Positions 1 through 8,410 of a stretch of 64,000 nucleotides of DNA are shown one piece after another. Origin of the DNA: Streptomyces sp. BV286 (GTDB taxonomy: Bacteria; Actinomycetota; Actinomycetes; Streptomycetales; Streptomycetaceae); NCBI RefSeq assembly GCF_019090165.1, contig NZ_JAHRIB010000130.1, positions 62,001-126,000 of the forward strand, given 5' to 3'. Positions within the stretch are counted from its first letter, which is position 1, and each line of letters begins with the position of its first letter. The translations under genes and the position numbers were made by a program. The notes beneath the pieces are model-generated. The model did not search any database, was not told the origin of the DNA, and saw only the letters and a list, made by a program, of their open reading frames with translations.

Positions 1-1437
1 CGCGACCTTGGTGGCGCCGTTCAGCACGTGTTCGAGCGGGCCCCGGCGGAAGAAACGCGACCAGACGACGGCCAGGAGCGTCACGGCCACGCTGAAGCCG
101 AGCAGGACGCGCAGCGAGGGGCCGGGGAGTTCGTCGATGCCGAGGAAGTGGATGCCGACGACGTGGAAGACGTACGCCGTCAGGGACATCGAGCCGACCG
201 CGACGACCGGGGCGGCCAGGCGGCGGAAGCGGGGCAGGCACTCGACCGCGGCGACACAGGCGACGAGCACGGCGAGGGCGACGCCGGTGTTGCCGAGGAC
301 GGAGAGGGTGGTCTCGCTGTGCGGGGAGGCCGCCCAGAGCCAGGCCGTGGTGTCGCCGCTCGGGTAGCCGGCCGTGTCCGACCACCACAGGGACAGGGGC
401 GAGCCGGAACCGTACCCCTCCTCGCGGATGCTCTCGGTGAGGGCGCCGCGCACCCCGGGGACCAGGTGCAGGGCCAGCCACGAGCCGCCGTACCCGAGCA
501 CGGCCAGTCCGACGCCCGTGACGGCCAGCCGGGCGCGAACCGCCGCGGAGGCGAGGTCGAGGCGGGCCACCGCCATGCCCGCGAGGACGAACGGGATCCA
601 GGCCAGTGCCGGGTAACTCCCGGTGAACAACAGCTCGATGAAGCCGTCGGTGCCGCTGACGCGGGCCAGCGGGTCGTACTGGACGGCGGTGTCGGACCAG
701 GTGCCGTCGTAGACCGACTGCTGGGCGGTGTAAAGGAGTTGGGGCAGCAGCAGGGCCGTGCCGGCGGCGAGGGCGGCCAGGGTGGCGGGGCGCAGCCGGT
801 AGAAGGGCAGGACCATGACGAAGAAGAGGCCGTAGTAGGCGAGGATCACCTCGACCGGGGTGCCGGTGGAGGTCAGCCAGGTGCCGACGGCGAGCAGGAC
901 GGCGGCCCGGATCAGCACCTTGGCGACGGCCTGGCGTCCCTCGCGGCCCGTCCTCGGCGCCCGGCGGCCGGTCATGAGGATGATCGAGAAGCCCGCCAGG
1001 AACGCGAAGAGCGCGGAGGCACGGCCGTGGGCCAGTTCCATCACGAAGCCGGTGGCCCCGCCGACGGAGGGGTCGGGGCCGACGTGGGCCGCGTACATGC
1101 CGAAGACGGCGAGGCCGCGGGCGAGGTCGACACCGACGAGCCGGCCGGCCCCGGCGGCCCGCCCCGCCGGGGCCGGGCCGTCAGCCGCGAGCGGATGCTC
1201 GGCGGGGACCGGACGCCCCGCCGGGAACGAGCGCTTCCCCGGGGCCGGATGATCTGCCGGGGCCGGATGATTGGTCGAGGTCGGGCGATCCGTCGAAGTC
1301 GGGTGATTCGTCGAGGCCGGATGATCATCCGTCGAGGTCGGACGCTGTGCCGGGATCGGGTGGTCGGCGGGTACCGGAGCGGTGTCGGCTGCCGGGGCGA
1401 CGGCAGGTGTGGCGCGCTCCGAGGCGTTCTGCGTCAT
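1..1437 (-). CDS. DUF418 / heparan-alpha-glucosaminide acetyltransferase-like membrane protein (partial)
   Basis: The gene reads leftward off the window. Translation from the ATG at 1437 gives at least 479 residues. About 95 N-terminal residues are Pro/His/Ser/Thr-rich and repetitive. Next comes LVGVDLARGLAVFGMYAAHV, the opening helix motif of DUF418/DUF1624-type integral membrane acyltransferases, and then roughly ten hydrophobic segments (for example ASALFAFLAGFSIILM and LAALAAGTALLLPQLLY). The protein probably moves acyl groups across or at the cytoplasmic membrane; substrate unknown. The start is chosen because it opens the frame before the repeats, but a start just before VGVDLARG would give a normal-length family member. 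Family call fairly sure, function unsure. Confidence 0.75.
   Translation of the reverse strand, partial: MTQNASERATPAVAPAADTAPVPADHPIPAQRPTSTDDHPASTNHPTSTDRPTSTNHPAPADHPAPGKRSFPAGRPVPAEHPLAADGPAPAGRAAGAGRLVGVDLARGLAVFGMYAAHVGPDPSVGGATGFVMELAHGRASALFAFLAGFSIILMTGRRAPRTGREGRQAVAKVLIRAAVLLAVGTWLTSTGTPVEVILAYYGLFFVMVLPFYRLRPATLAALAAGTALLLPQLLYTAQQSVYDGTWSDTAVQYDPLARVSGTDGFIELLFTGSYPALAWIPFVLAGMAVARLDLASAAVRARLAVTGVGLAVLGYGGSWLALHLVPGVRGALTESIREEGYGSGSPLSLWWSDTAGYPSGDTTAWLWAASPHSETTLSVLGNTGVALAVLVACVAAVECLPRFRRLAAPVVAVGSMSLTAYVFHVVGIHFLGIDELPGPSLRVLLGFSVAVTLLAVVWSRFFRRGPLEHVLNGATKVA
1243..1348 (-). repeat. 18-bp imperfect tandem repeat in the acyltransferase N-terminus
   Basis: About five units read, on the minus strand, as variants of AATCATCCGGCCTCGACG and encode (N/D)HP(A/T)ST hexapeptides such as DHPAST, NHPTST, DRPTST, NHPAPA and DHPAPG. 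They lie before the first membrane helix, so they would form a disordered tail. Units differ mostly by point changes. Confidence 0.7.
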
Positions 1438-1618
1438 GCTTCCATGCTCGGAGGAGCGCGGGTCGTGGCCCATCCGCCGGGCGTCCGGCGACCCCCCGCC
1501 GAGCGGCCGGACCCACCCCGCCGGACGGCGGATCCAGGAGCCTTCGGGCGCTCGCGCGTGGTTCGGTGTGCCTAGGCTTGGCCCGAAATCGACGGGCGGG
1601 CGAGGAGACGGAACGCGA

Positions 1619-2323
1619 GTGATCCGGGTTCAGGTAGTGGACGACGAGGCGCTGATCCGGTCCGGCTTCGAACTGATTCTCAACGCGGCCGCCGACATCG
1701 AGGTCGTCGCCACCTCCACCGGCGCCGAGGCCGCCGACACGGTGAAGCGGCTGCGGCCCGACGTGGTGCTGCTGGACATCCGGATGCCGGACGTGGACGG
1801 GCTGACCGTACTGCGGGAGATCCGGACGATGCCCGACGCCCCGGTGGTGGCGATGCTGACCACCTTCGACTCCGACGAGTACATCGTGACGGCCCTGCGG
1901 TCGGGTGCGGCCGGGTTCATCCTCAAGGACACCGAGCCGGAACAGCTGGCGCAGCTCGTGAGGACGCTCGCGGCCGGCGGGGTGGTGCTCTCGCCGAAGG
2001 CGTCCCGGTCGATGCTGCACGGCCACCCCGGGCACGGGACCGACGACGACCCGGGCGTACGGCGGGTCGGTCTGCTCAGCGAACGTGAGCGCGAGGTGCT
2101 CGTGCTGGTCGCCGAGGGGCTCTCCAACGCCGACGTCGGGGCGCGGATCCACCTCAGCGCGGGCACGGTCAAGGACCACGTCAGCGCGATCCTCACCAAA
2201 CTGCGGGTGGGCAGCCGGGTCCAGGCGGCGCTGCTCGCGCAGCGGGCGGGGCTACTCGACGGGCAGGGCCCCGGGGGGACTCTCGGCCGGGGCCCCGGGC
2301 AGCGCGGGGACACCGAGCGGTGA
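1619..2323 (+). CDS. NarL/FixJ-family response regulator
   Basis: A 234-residue two-component response regulator. The receiver domain spans about residues 1-120, with the acidic pair in VVDDE near residue 8 and phospho-acceptor Asp near residue 53 (LLDIRMPDVDG). A LuxR-type helix-turn-helix follows (LLSEREREVLVLVAEGLSNADVG... then TVKDHVSAILTKLRVGSR). The GTG at 1619 is preferred over the longer upstream frame because the receiver fold starts there and GAGGAG lies 11 bases upstream. Its stop overlaps the start of the sensor kinase (GTGA), so the two are translationally coupled. The signal and target genes are not evident. Confidence 0.92.
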   Translation: MIRVQVVDDEALIRSGFELILNAAADIEVVATSTGAEAADTVKRLRPDVVLLDIRMPDVDGLTVLREIRTMPDAPVVAMLTTFDSDEYIVTALRSGAAGFILKDTEPEQLAQLVRTLAAGGVVLSPKASRSMLHGHPGHGTDDDPGVRRVGLLSEREREVLVLVAEGLSNADVGARIHLSAGTVKDHVSAILTKLRVGSRVQAALLAQRAGLLDGQGPGGTLGRGPGQRGDTER

Positions 2324-3444
2324 AGGCCGTACGGCCGGTGCTGGACCGGATTCCCGTGCGGGCCGTCCTGATCGACGCCCTGCTCGTCGCCTTCGCGTCC
2401 GTGGACGTCTGGCTCCAGCTCGAGTACGACACCCCGCTGGAGGTGGCCCTGTCGGCCGCCGCCTGCGCGGCGCTGGCCCTGCGGCGGCGGTTCCCGCTGA
2501 CGGTGTTCGTGCTGTCGCTGCCCGCCGCGCTGTTCTCGTCGGTCGTGGTGGCGCCCCTGGCCGCCCTCTACACGCTGGCCGAGCGCAGCCGGGACCGGCG
2601 GCTGCTCATCGTCTGCGCCACCGCGTCGGCGGTGGCCTCCGCGCTGCCGTGGCCACTGTCGGAGTACGCGACGGACGACCGCATCTGGACGTTCATCGAC
2701 TTCGTCTACCTGCTGGCCACGGCGGCCGCCCCGGTCTTCCTGGGGCAGCTGGTCCAGGCCCGGCGCGACGCCGCGGCCCGGCTGGCCGAGGTCGAGGAGG
2801 CCCGGGAGCACGAGCGCCTGCTGCACGCCCAGGGCGTACTGGCCCGCGAACGGGCCCAGCTGGCCCGGGAGATGCACGACGTCGTCTCCCACCAGGTGAG
2901 CCTCATCGCCGTGCGGGCCGGGGCCCTCCAGGTCGGCGCGAAGGACGCCGAGACGAGTGAGGCGGCCCGGACGATCCGCGAGCTCAGCGTGACCACGCTG
3001 GACGAACTGCGGCACATGGTCACGCTGTTGCGTGCCTCCGGCGGCCGGGCGACCGAGCTGACTCCGCAGCCGACCCTGGCCGAGCTGCGGCAACTGGTCG
3101 ACACGAGCGGCATCGAGGTGACACTGGAGGGTGAACTGCCGTCCGGTATCGGGGCCCCGGCCCAGCGCGCGGTCTACCGGACCGTGCAGGAGGCCCTCAC
3201 GAACGTACGCAAGCACGCGCCCGGCGCCACCGCGACGGTCCGGCTGTGGCAGGAGGGCGACGAGCTCGGCGTGACGGTCACCAACACTCCGCCGACCCGC
3301 CCCACGCTCGAACTGCCCGGCTCCCAGCAGGGACTGGTCGGCCTCGGCGAGCGGGCCGAGAACCTCGCCGGTGCCTTCGAGGCGGGCCCCACGGCCACCG
3401 GCGGCTACCGCGCCCACCTGCGGCTGCCCGCGGAACCCGACTGA
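2320..3444 (+). CDS. Sensor histidine kinase, HisKA_3 (NarL-partner) type
   Basis: A 374-residue membrane kinase. Four or five hydrophobic segments fill residues 10-145, with no large extracellular loop. A coiled-coil linker follows (about 148-180), then the dimerisation domain with phosphorylated His near residue 186 (LAREMHDVVSHQVSLIAVRAG), the N box of the ATPase domain (VQEALTNVRKHAPGA) and a G box (QGLVGLGERAENL). It should autophosphorylate and pass phosphate to the response regulator whose stop codon it overlaps. The short loops suggest a membrane-borne or intramembrane signal, as in cell-envelope stress sensors; that is inference. Confidence 0.93.
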   Translation: MKAVRPVLDRIPVRAVLIDALLVAFASVDVWLQLEYDTPLEVALSAAACAALALRRRFPLTVFVLSLPAALFSSVVVAPLAALYTLAERSRDRRLLIVCATASAVASALPWPLSEYATDDRIWTFIDFVYLLATAAAPVFLGQLVQARRDAAARLAEVEEAREHERLLHAQGVLARERAQLAREMHDVVSHQVSLIAVRAGALQVGAKDAETSEAARTIRELSVTTLDELRHMVTLLRASGGRATELTPQPTLAELRQLVDTSGIEVTLEGELPSGIGAPAQRAVYRTVQEALTNVRKHAPGATATVRLWQEGDELGVTVTNTPPTRPTLELPGSQQGLVGLGERAENLAGAFEAGPTATGGYRAHLRLPAEPD

Positions 3445-3637
3445 ACCCGCGCACGGGAGCGGTCACGTGCTGCCGGGCGGGAGCGGACTCCGGACCGGCC
3501 TGCGACCGGCCCGAGACCCTGGGGCGGTGACGCGGCGGACGGGGCCGCCGGTGACACCGGTGACGCTGGGGACGCCCTCCACGGCCGCGGCACCACTGTG
3601 ACCGGCCGTGCCCCCTTCGGGGTGGAAGTCCCGTCGC

Positions 3638-4165
3638 TCACGAGGGCCTGAGCCGCTGCGGGCGGTCCGCCCAGGGGTAGCCGTGCGCGGTGAACGCGTC
3701 GGCGAGGCCGCGCCACGGCAGGCCGCTCTTCTCCCGGGCCAGCTCCTCACCGTCCGGGCCGAGCAGTACGAGGTGTTTGCCGTCCCGGTGCACCAGGGTG
3801 ATCCCGTCACGGGCGAACTCCTGCTCCGCGTCCCTGACGGCGAGGACCACCCGGCTGTCGGACACGCGGACCGTCAGTGAGTCGTGCACCGCGCCGAACC
3901 CGATCAGCACGCCCAGCAGCAGGCCCACGGCCACCGCGCCGAGGGAGAGACCGGGCTCGGGGATCGAGTTCAGCAGCTTCGCCGGGCCCTTCAACGGCGC
4001 CCAGCGCAGTTTCGGCAGCCAGTCCGCGAGGACCGTGGTCAGCCAGCCGACCACGCCCGTGCCCAGCACGCAGATGAGCATGATCGCCCAGACCGGTTCG
4101 GCCAGCACGGTGGCGTCGTCCGCCCGCGCGCGTGTCCCCGGCTCCGGCCGCTTCTCCATGTCCAC
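3638..4165 (-). CDS. YqeB-like membrane protein
   Basis: About 175 residues with two transmembrane helices (VWAIMLICVLGTGVVGWLTTVLADW and LSLGAVAVGLLLGVLIGFG) and then a cytoplasmic C-terminal domain (SLTVRVSDSRVVLAVRDAEQEFARD... LVLLGPDGEELARE). This resembles the PH-like YqeB domain of Bacillus and actinomycete proteins of unknown function. I start at GTG 4165 because GGGGGAG sits 7 bases upstream; ATG 4159 two codons later is the alternative. The gene converges on the two-component pair and is divergent from the deaminase. Role unknown. Confidence 0.75.
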   Translation of the reverse strand: MDMEKRPEPGTRARADDATVLAEPVWAIMLICVLGTGVVGWLTTVLADWLPKLRWAPLKGPAKLLNSIPEPGLSLGAVAVGLLLGVLIGFGAVHDSLTVRVSDSRVVLAVRDAEQEFARDGITLVHRDGKHLVLLGPDGEELAREKSGLPWRGLADAFTAHGYPWADRPQRLRPS

Positions 4166-4395
4166 GTTTCCGCTCCCCCGCTCGGCACCGGTGGTGCGAC
4201 CACCGCTCACTCCACCAGTCTGGCGAGAAGGAGGCGCCCGGTCGTCGGCCGATGGTCTACGGCCCGACGACTTTGGTCGCCGCGTCCCACCGGGCGCGGG
4301 TACGCCTCCCCGGTGCGCGCGCCTGCGCTGCCGGAGGGGTACGTTCCGCACGTTGCCCCGGTTTCCGGGCCACGGAGGAGCCTGCCGCGGGAGAG

Positions 4396-4423
4396 TGGGA
4401 ATCATGAGATGGGAATCATGAGA
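4396..4423 (+). repeat. 14-bp exact tandem duplication over the deaminase start
   Basis: The 14-mer TGGGAATCATGAGA occurs twice, head to tail (4396-4409 and 4410-4423). Each copy carries an ATG. Because 14 is not a multiple of three, the first ATG is out of frame with the second. Confidence 0.95.
4404..4421 (+). CDS. Possible five-residue leader peptide (MRWES) coupled to the deaminase
   Basis: ATG at 4404 opens a frame of five codons (MRWES) that stops at TGA 4419-4421, overlapping the downstream start ATG 4418 as ATGA. A purine-rich GGGAGAGTGGGA lies just upstream. This arrangement would allow translational coupling to the deaminase. It arises from the tandem duplication at this spot. Whether it is translated is unknown. 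Confidence 0.4.
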   Translation: MRWES

Positions 4424-4885
4424 GACGTGGAGCGCATCGACCCGGCACGGGCCCGCGCGTGGCTCGCCACCGCCGTCGAGGAGGCCAGGGCCGGTCTCGC
4501 CGAGGGCGGCATCCCCATCGGCGCCGCGTTGTACGCGGCGGACGGCACACTCCTCGGCCGGGGCCACAACCGCCGCGTCCAGGACGGCGACCCGTCCACG
4601 CACGCGGAAACGGCCGCCTTCCGCAACGCGGGACGGCAGGGCTCGTACCGCGGCACGACGATGGTGACGACGCTCTCGCCGTGCTGGTACTGCAGCGGTC
4701 TGGTCCGGCAGTTCGGGATCTCCCGGGTCGTCGTCGGGGAGGCCGAGACCTTCCACGGCGGGCACGACTGGCTGGCGGAGCACGGCGTGGAGATCGTGCT
4801 CCTCGACGACGCCGAGTGCGTCGCCCTGATGCGCGACTTCGTCAGGAACAACCCGGCACTGTGGAATGAGGACATCGGTGAGTGA
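4418..4885 (+). CDS. Cytosine deaminase-like nucleoside/base deaminase (yeast Fcy1-like)
   Basis: A 155-residue zinc deaminase of the CDA fold. The zinc ligands and catalytic Glu are visible as HAE (about 62-64) and PCWYC (about 88-92). The C-terminal stretch, with VVVGEAETF, HGVEIVLLDD and the terminal WNEDIGE, closely follows yeast cytosine deaminase Fcy1 as I remember it, rather than TadA. Expected reaction: cytosine to uracil plus ammonia. ATG 4418 is taken as the original start; ATG 4409, in frame and created by the 14-bp duplication, would add three residues. Its end overlaps the oxygenase gene, so the two are probably co-translated. Confidence 0.85.
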   Translation: MRDVERIDPARARAWLATAVEEARAGLAEGGIPIGAALYAADGTLLGRGHNRRVQDGDPSTHAETAAFRNAGRQGSYRGTTMVTTLSPCWYCSGLVRQFGISRVVVGEAETFHGGHDWLAEHGVEIVLLDDAECVALMRDFVRNNPALWNEDIGE

Positions 4886-5927
4886 CACCGCGACCCCCGA
4901 CAGCCCCCGCCCCCCGACCGCCGGTTCCCGCACGCCGGACACCACCGGACCCCGCCTCCCGTCCGCCGGACCCCGTGTTCCGACCGTCGACCTCGGGCCG
5001 TGGCTCTCCGGCGATCCCGGCGCCCGCGCCCGGATCGCCCGCACGGTCGACGGGGCGCTACGGAGCGCCGGCTTCCTGCTGGTGACCGGGCACGGCGTCG
5101 ACCCGGACCTGCGGGCCCGGGTCCGCGAGGCGGCCCGCGTCTTCTTCACGCTCCCCGCCGAGGCAAAGGAGCCGTACGCGGCGAAGGTCGGCGGGCGCGG
5201 CTGGCTCGGTCCGGGCGCCGAGGCCAACGGCTACGCGGAGGGCACGCCCACCCCGCCCGACCTCAAGGAGTCCCTGACCTTCGCGACGCACGAGCCCTTC
5301 GACGACCCGGCGACCAACGCGGAGTGGTACGCGCCGAACGTCTGGCCCGCCGAGACCCCTGAACTGCGGGCCCTGTGCGAGGAGTACCTGGCGCGGATGG
5401 GCGAGCTGGAGAACCACCTGCTCGCCCTGCTCGGTGAGGCGCTGGGTCTGGAGCCCGACTTCTTCACCCGGCACATGGACCACCCGACGTACGGCTTCAA
5501 CATCAACTGGTACCCGGGCACGGAGGTCGTCGGCGAGCCCCAGGAGGGCCAGTTCCGCATCGGCCCCCACACCGACTTCGGCACGGTCACCATCCTCGAC
5601 CGGCAGGCGGGCAGGGGCGGTCTGCAGGTCTACACCGACGAGGGCGGCTGGGAGGACGCGCCCTTCGACCCGGACGCCTTCACCATCAACATCGGTGACC
5701 TGATGGCCCGTTGGACCGGCGACCGCTGGCGTTCGGGCCGCCACCGCGTACTGCCCCCGCCGTCCGACGAACCCACCGAGGAGCTGATGTCCCTCGTCTA
5801 CTTCGGCGAGTGCACCCCGGGGACGCGGGTCGAGTCGGTCCCGGCGCCGGTCGGCCGCGTGGCGTACGAACCGGTCGACTCCCACGTGTACCTGCGGGAG
5901 AAGCTGAACTCGATCACGGTGGACTGA
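4878..5927 (+). CDS. Isopenicillin N synthase-family 2-oxoglutarate/Fe(II) oxygenase
   Basis: About 349 residues. The N-terminal DIOX_N region follows a proline-rich lead (VPTVDLGPWLSGD... GFLLVTGHGVDPDLRARVREAARVFFTLP). The Fe(II) facial triad is HTDFG (His and Asp) plus the later His in SGRHRVLPPP, and the Arg that binds the 2-oxoglutarate carboxylate is likely the R of this segment's neighbour strand. GTG 4878 is chosen because GAGGA stands 5 bases upstream; ATG 4866 is also open. It overlaps the deaminase stop. Substrate cannot be deduced; family members act on amino acids, flavonoids, nucleobases and antibiotics. Confidence 0.85.
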   Translation: MSDTATPDSPRPPTAGSRTPDTTGPRLPSAGPRVPTVDLGPWLSGDPGARARIARTVDGALRSAGFLLVTGHGVDPDLRARVREAARVFFTLPAEAKEPYAAKVGGRGWLGPGAEANGYAEGTPTPPDLKESLTFATHEPFDDPATNAEWYAPNVWPAETPELRALCEEYLARMGELENHLLALLGEALGLEPDFFTRHMDHPTYGFNINWYPGTEVVGEPQEGQFRIGPHTDFGTVTILDRQAGRGGLQVYTDEGGWEDAPFDPDAFTINIGDLMARWTGDRWRSGRHRVLPPPSDEPTEELMSLVYFGECTPGTRVESVPAPVGRVAYEPVDSHVYLREKLNSITVD

Positions 5928-6154
5928 GTGGACCGAGTGAACTGAACTGCAGGGGGACGCGTGGGGCGGAGCGCGGCGCACGTCCTCGCGGACCGGCCGT
6001 TCCGTGGTCGAACTCCGCCGACGGCACCGACATTTCCGGAAGCCCGCGGACATCACGCGATCCACTCCGAAGCAACGCCCCCAGGGCACCACGGCTGTTG
6101 ATAGACCTCACAGCAGCACGAGTACAGGACCCACGGGCCCCAGGGGGAGATGCG

Positions 6155-7273
6155 GTGCGCGAAGGGCTGCACGGCCGGGGGGCGTTGTTCGACACGGATC
6201 CGCCCGGCCTCGCTCCACGGCTGGTCGGGCTGCGCCCCTTCCAGCAACGGCCGAGCCCGTTGGAGCACACGGAGGAGCTGCCGTTCGTCGTGTTCGCGGG
6301 CGGGCGGGGGCTCGGCAAGAGCGCGGTGCTGGAGCAGCTCAGGGACGCCTACGAAGGGCATACGCCGGTCGCGCTGATCGACTGCGAGGACGAGCTGTTC
6401 GCGTGCGGGGACGAGCAGGGCCCGGTTCCGTCGCCGCGGCGGCCCCGCGAGGCGTGGTCCCCGGTGTCCCAGGCGGTGCTGACGATCGCCGAGCAGCTGG
6501 CCGAGCCGGTGACCGGCGCCGGACGGATTCCGTTCCCGCGGCTCGCGGCGGGGCTGCTGGCCGTGGTGGCGGGCGGCTGGAACGACCGGGACCTGCCACG
6601 TATCCGGCAGGAGGCCGAGCGGATCCTGCTGCTGAACCGCACCGGGTCACGGGCCGCCGGGTCCTGGGGCGCCGGGTTCGCGGGGCGCTGGGTCGGCCGG
6701 GTGTCGACCCGACTGGCCGCCGCGCTCTCCGGTACGGGGCCGGTCGTCGAGCCGGTCATCGAGGCGACCCTGGAGGCCTTCACGGAGGGCGTCACGTCCA
6801 CCCACCGACGACTGCGGAAGGCGGCCACCTGGTACCGGGACTACCCGCACGCGGGCGGCAACCCGAAGCTCGGACTCATGCTGCTCTCCGGGCACTTCAG
6901 GCTGGGCCGCGACCCCCGCACCCACGCCGAGCGCCATCTCGTACGGGCCCTGCTGGCCGACCTCGACGACGCGTACACCGGCGCTCTGCCCGGTGCCCTG
7001 CAGCGCACCCACCGGCTCGGGCGTCCGCTGGTGCTCCTCGACAACGCGCAGAGCGCTCCGGGCCCCGGCCTGATCGGTTCGGTACTGCGGGACCGGGCCG
7101 ACGGCATCGCCGACCGGGTGGCGTTCTTCGCGGGCCTGCGCGGCGACGGGCACCCGTCCCTGCACCACGCCGTCCGGCGCTCGCTCCCGGAGGTGGCCCA
7201 CCACAGCGGCTGGCAGCCCGGCACCGCCGTCTCGTCCCGGGCGCTCCTCGTACCGCTGCCGCCGCCCGGGTAG
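6155..7273 (+). CDS. Uncharacterised P-loop NTP-binding protein
   Basis: About 372 residues. A Walker A motif (AGGRGLGKSAVLEQL) lies near residue 50, and a Walker B-like hydrophobic strand ends in Asp (LGRPLVLLDNAQ). The protein begins LVGLRPFQQRPSPLEHTEELPFVVFAGG, suggesting an AAA/STAND-like ATPase module, with no recognisable effector domain after it. The GTG at 6155 is selected because AGGGGGAG lies 5 bases upstream; the frame is open for 440 bases before that. It stands alone, convergent with the cytochrome c gene. I do not recognise a function. Confidence 0.7.
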   Translation: MREGLHGRGALFDTDPPGLAPRLVGLRPFQQRPSPLEHTEELPFVVFAGGRGLGKSAVLEQLRDAYEGHTPVALIDCEDELFACGDEQGPVPSPRRPREAWSPVSQAVLTIAEQLAEPVTGAGRIPFPRLAAGLLAVVAGGWNDRDLPRIRQEAERILLLNRTGSRAAGSWGAGFAGRWVGRVSTRLAAALSGTGPVVEPVIEATLEAFTEGVTSTHRRLRKAATWYRDYPHAGGNPKLGLMLLSGHFRLGRDPRTHAERHLVRALLADLDDAYTGALPGALQRTHRLGRPLVLLDNAQSAPGPGLIGSVLRDRADGIADRVAFFAGLRGDGHPSLHHAVRRSLPEVAHHSGWQPGTAVSSRALLVPLPPPG

Positions 7274-7309
7274 GGGCGGCGGGGTCCACGGCGAAGGCGG
7301 GTCGAGGGA

Positions 7310-8410
7310 TCAGACCCCGGCGTAGGAGTGCTTGCCGGAGACGAAGATGTTCACCCCGTAGTAGTTGAACAGCCAGCAGGCGAAGGCGATGAGCGCGATG
7401 TACGCGGCCTTGCGGCCCTTCCAGCCGGCCGTGGCACGCGCGTGCAGGTAGCAGGCGTACGCGACCCACGTGATGAAGGCCCAGGTCTCCTTGGGGTCCC
7501 AGCCCCAGTAGCGGCCCCAGGCGTCGCCCGCCCAGATGGCGCCCGCGATGATCGTGAACGTCCACAGCGGGAAGACCGCGGCGTTCACGCGGTAGGAGAA
7601 CTTGTCGAGCGAGGCCGAGGCGGGCAGCCGCTCCATGACGGAGGTGGCAAAGCGGCCCGGCTTGCCACCGGTCGTCAGCTTGTTCTCGTACGAGTCCTTG
7701 AAGAGGTACAGGATCGTGGCGACCGCGCCCACGTAGAAGACCGCTCCGCAGAGGATCGCCGTGGAGACGTGGATGTAGAGCCAGTACGAGTGGAGGGCGG
7801 GGACCAACTGGTCGCTGGCGGTGTAGAGCACGGTGACCGCGACACCGAGGTCGAGGAGGACCGAGGTGACCAGGGGCAGCCCGAGCCAGCGGATGTTCTT
7901 CCGCAGCGCGAGGAGCGTGAGGTAGACGCCCACGGCGACGGTGGAGAAGGTGATGTTGAACTCGTACATGTTGCCCCACGGCGCCCGCTCCACCGACAGG
8001 GCGCGTGTGAGCACGCCGCTGAACTCGATGAGGAAGGCGAGCACGGTGAGGGACACGGCGATGCGGCCGTAGAGGTCCCCCTGCTCGTCACCGCCGTGTG
8101 CGCCCGGCCCGTCCGGCACGTCCCGCGCGCCGGCCGCGGCCCGCGTGACGACCTTGGGCCGTTCCAGTACGGCGGTGCCGCCCGCGTTCTGCACGGTGAC
8201 CGCCGGAGCCCCCGCCTTCTTGGCGTCCCCGGCGGTGAGCGCGGCGGCCGTGCGGCCGACCGTGCTGCGGCTGCCGAAGATCCATTCGGCGATGTACGCG
8301 AAGAAGGCCAGCGTGTAGACGGCCATCGCGGAGTAGATCAGCGTGTTGCTGAGGTTCGCGAGGTTTTCGTTGGTCGCGGCAGCGAGGTCGGTTGCGGCGG
8401 CGAGAGTCAC
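7310..8410 (-). CDS. resC: Cytochrome c biogenesis protein ResC/CcsB
   Basis: A 366-residue integral membrane protein of the system II haem lyase. The tryptophan-rich haem-binding signature is present as WGRYWGWDPKETWAFITW, followed by YACYLHAR, within about eight hydrophobic segments. A soluble, less conserved loop of about 75 residues follows the first helix. With ResB it exports haem and joins it to CxxCH apocytochromes outside the membrane. The GTG start overlaps the resB stop (GTGA), placing it last in the resA-ccdA-resB-resC operon. Family and role are secure. Confidence 0.96.
   Translation of the reverse strand: MTLAAATDLAAATNENLANLSNTLIYSAMAVYTLAFFAYIAEWIFGSRSTVGRTAAALTAGDAKKAGAPAVTVQNAGGTAVLERPKVVTRAAAGARDVPDGPGAHGGDEQGDLYGRIAVSLTVLAFLIEFSGVLTRALSVERAPWGNMYEFNITFSTVAVGVYLTLLALRKNIRWLGLPLVTSVLLDLGVAVTVLYTASDQLVPALHSYWLYIHVSTAILCGAVFYVGAVATILYLFKDSYENKLTTGGKPGRFATSVMERLPASASLDKFSYRVNAAVFPLWTFTIIAGAIWAGDAWGRYWGWDPKETWAFITWVAYACYLHARATAGWKGRKAAYIALIAFACWLFNYYGVNIFVSGKHSYAGV

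Noticed and set aside
28..1575. A 515-codon plus-strand open frame
   Set aside because: Antisense to the membrane acyltransferase; composition is a shadow with no homology pattern.
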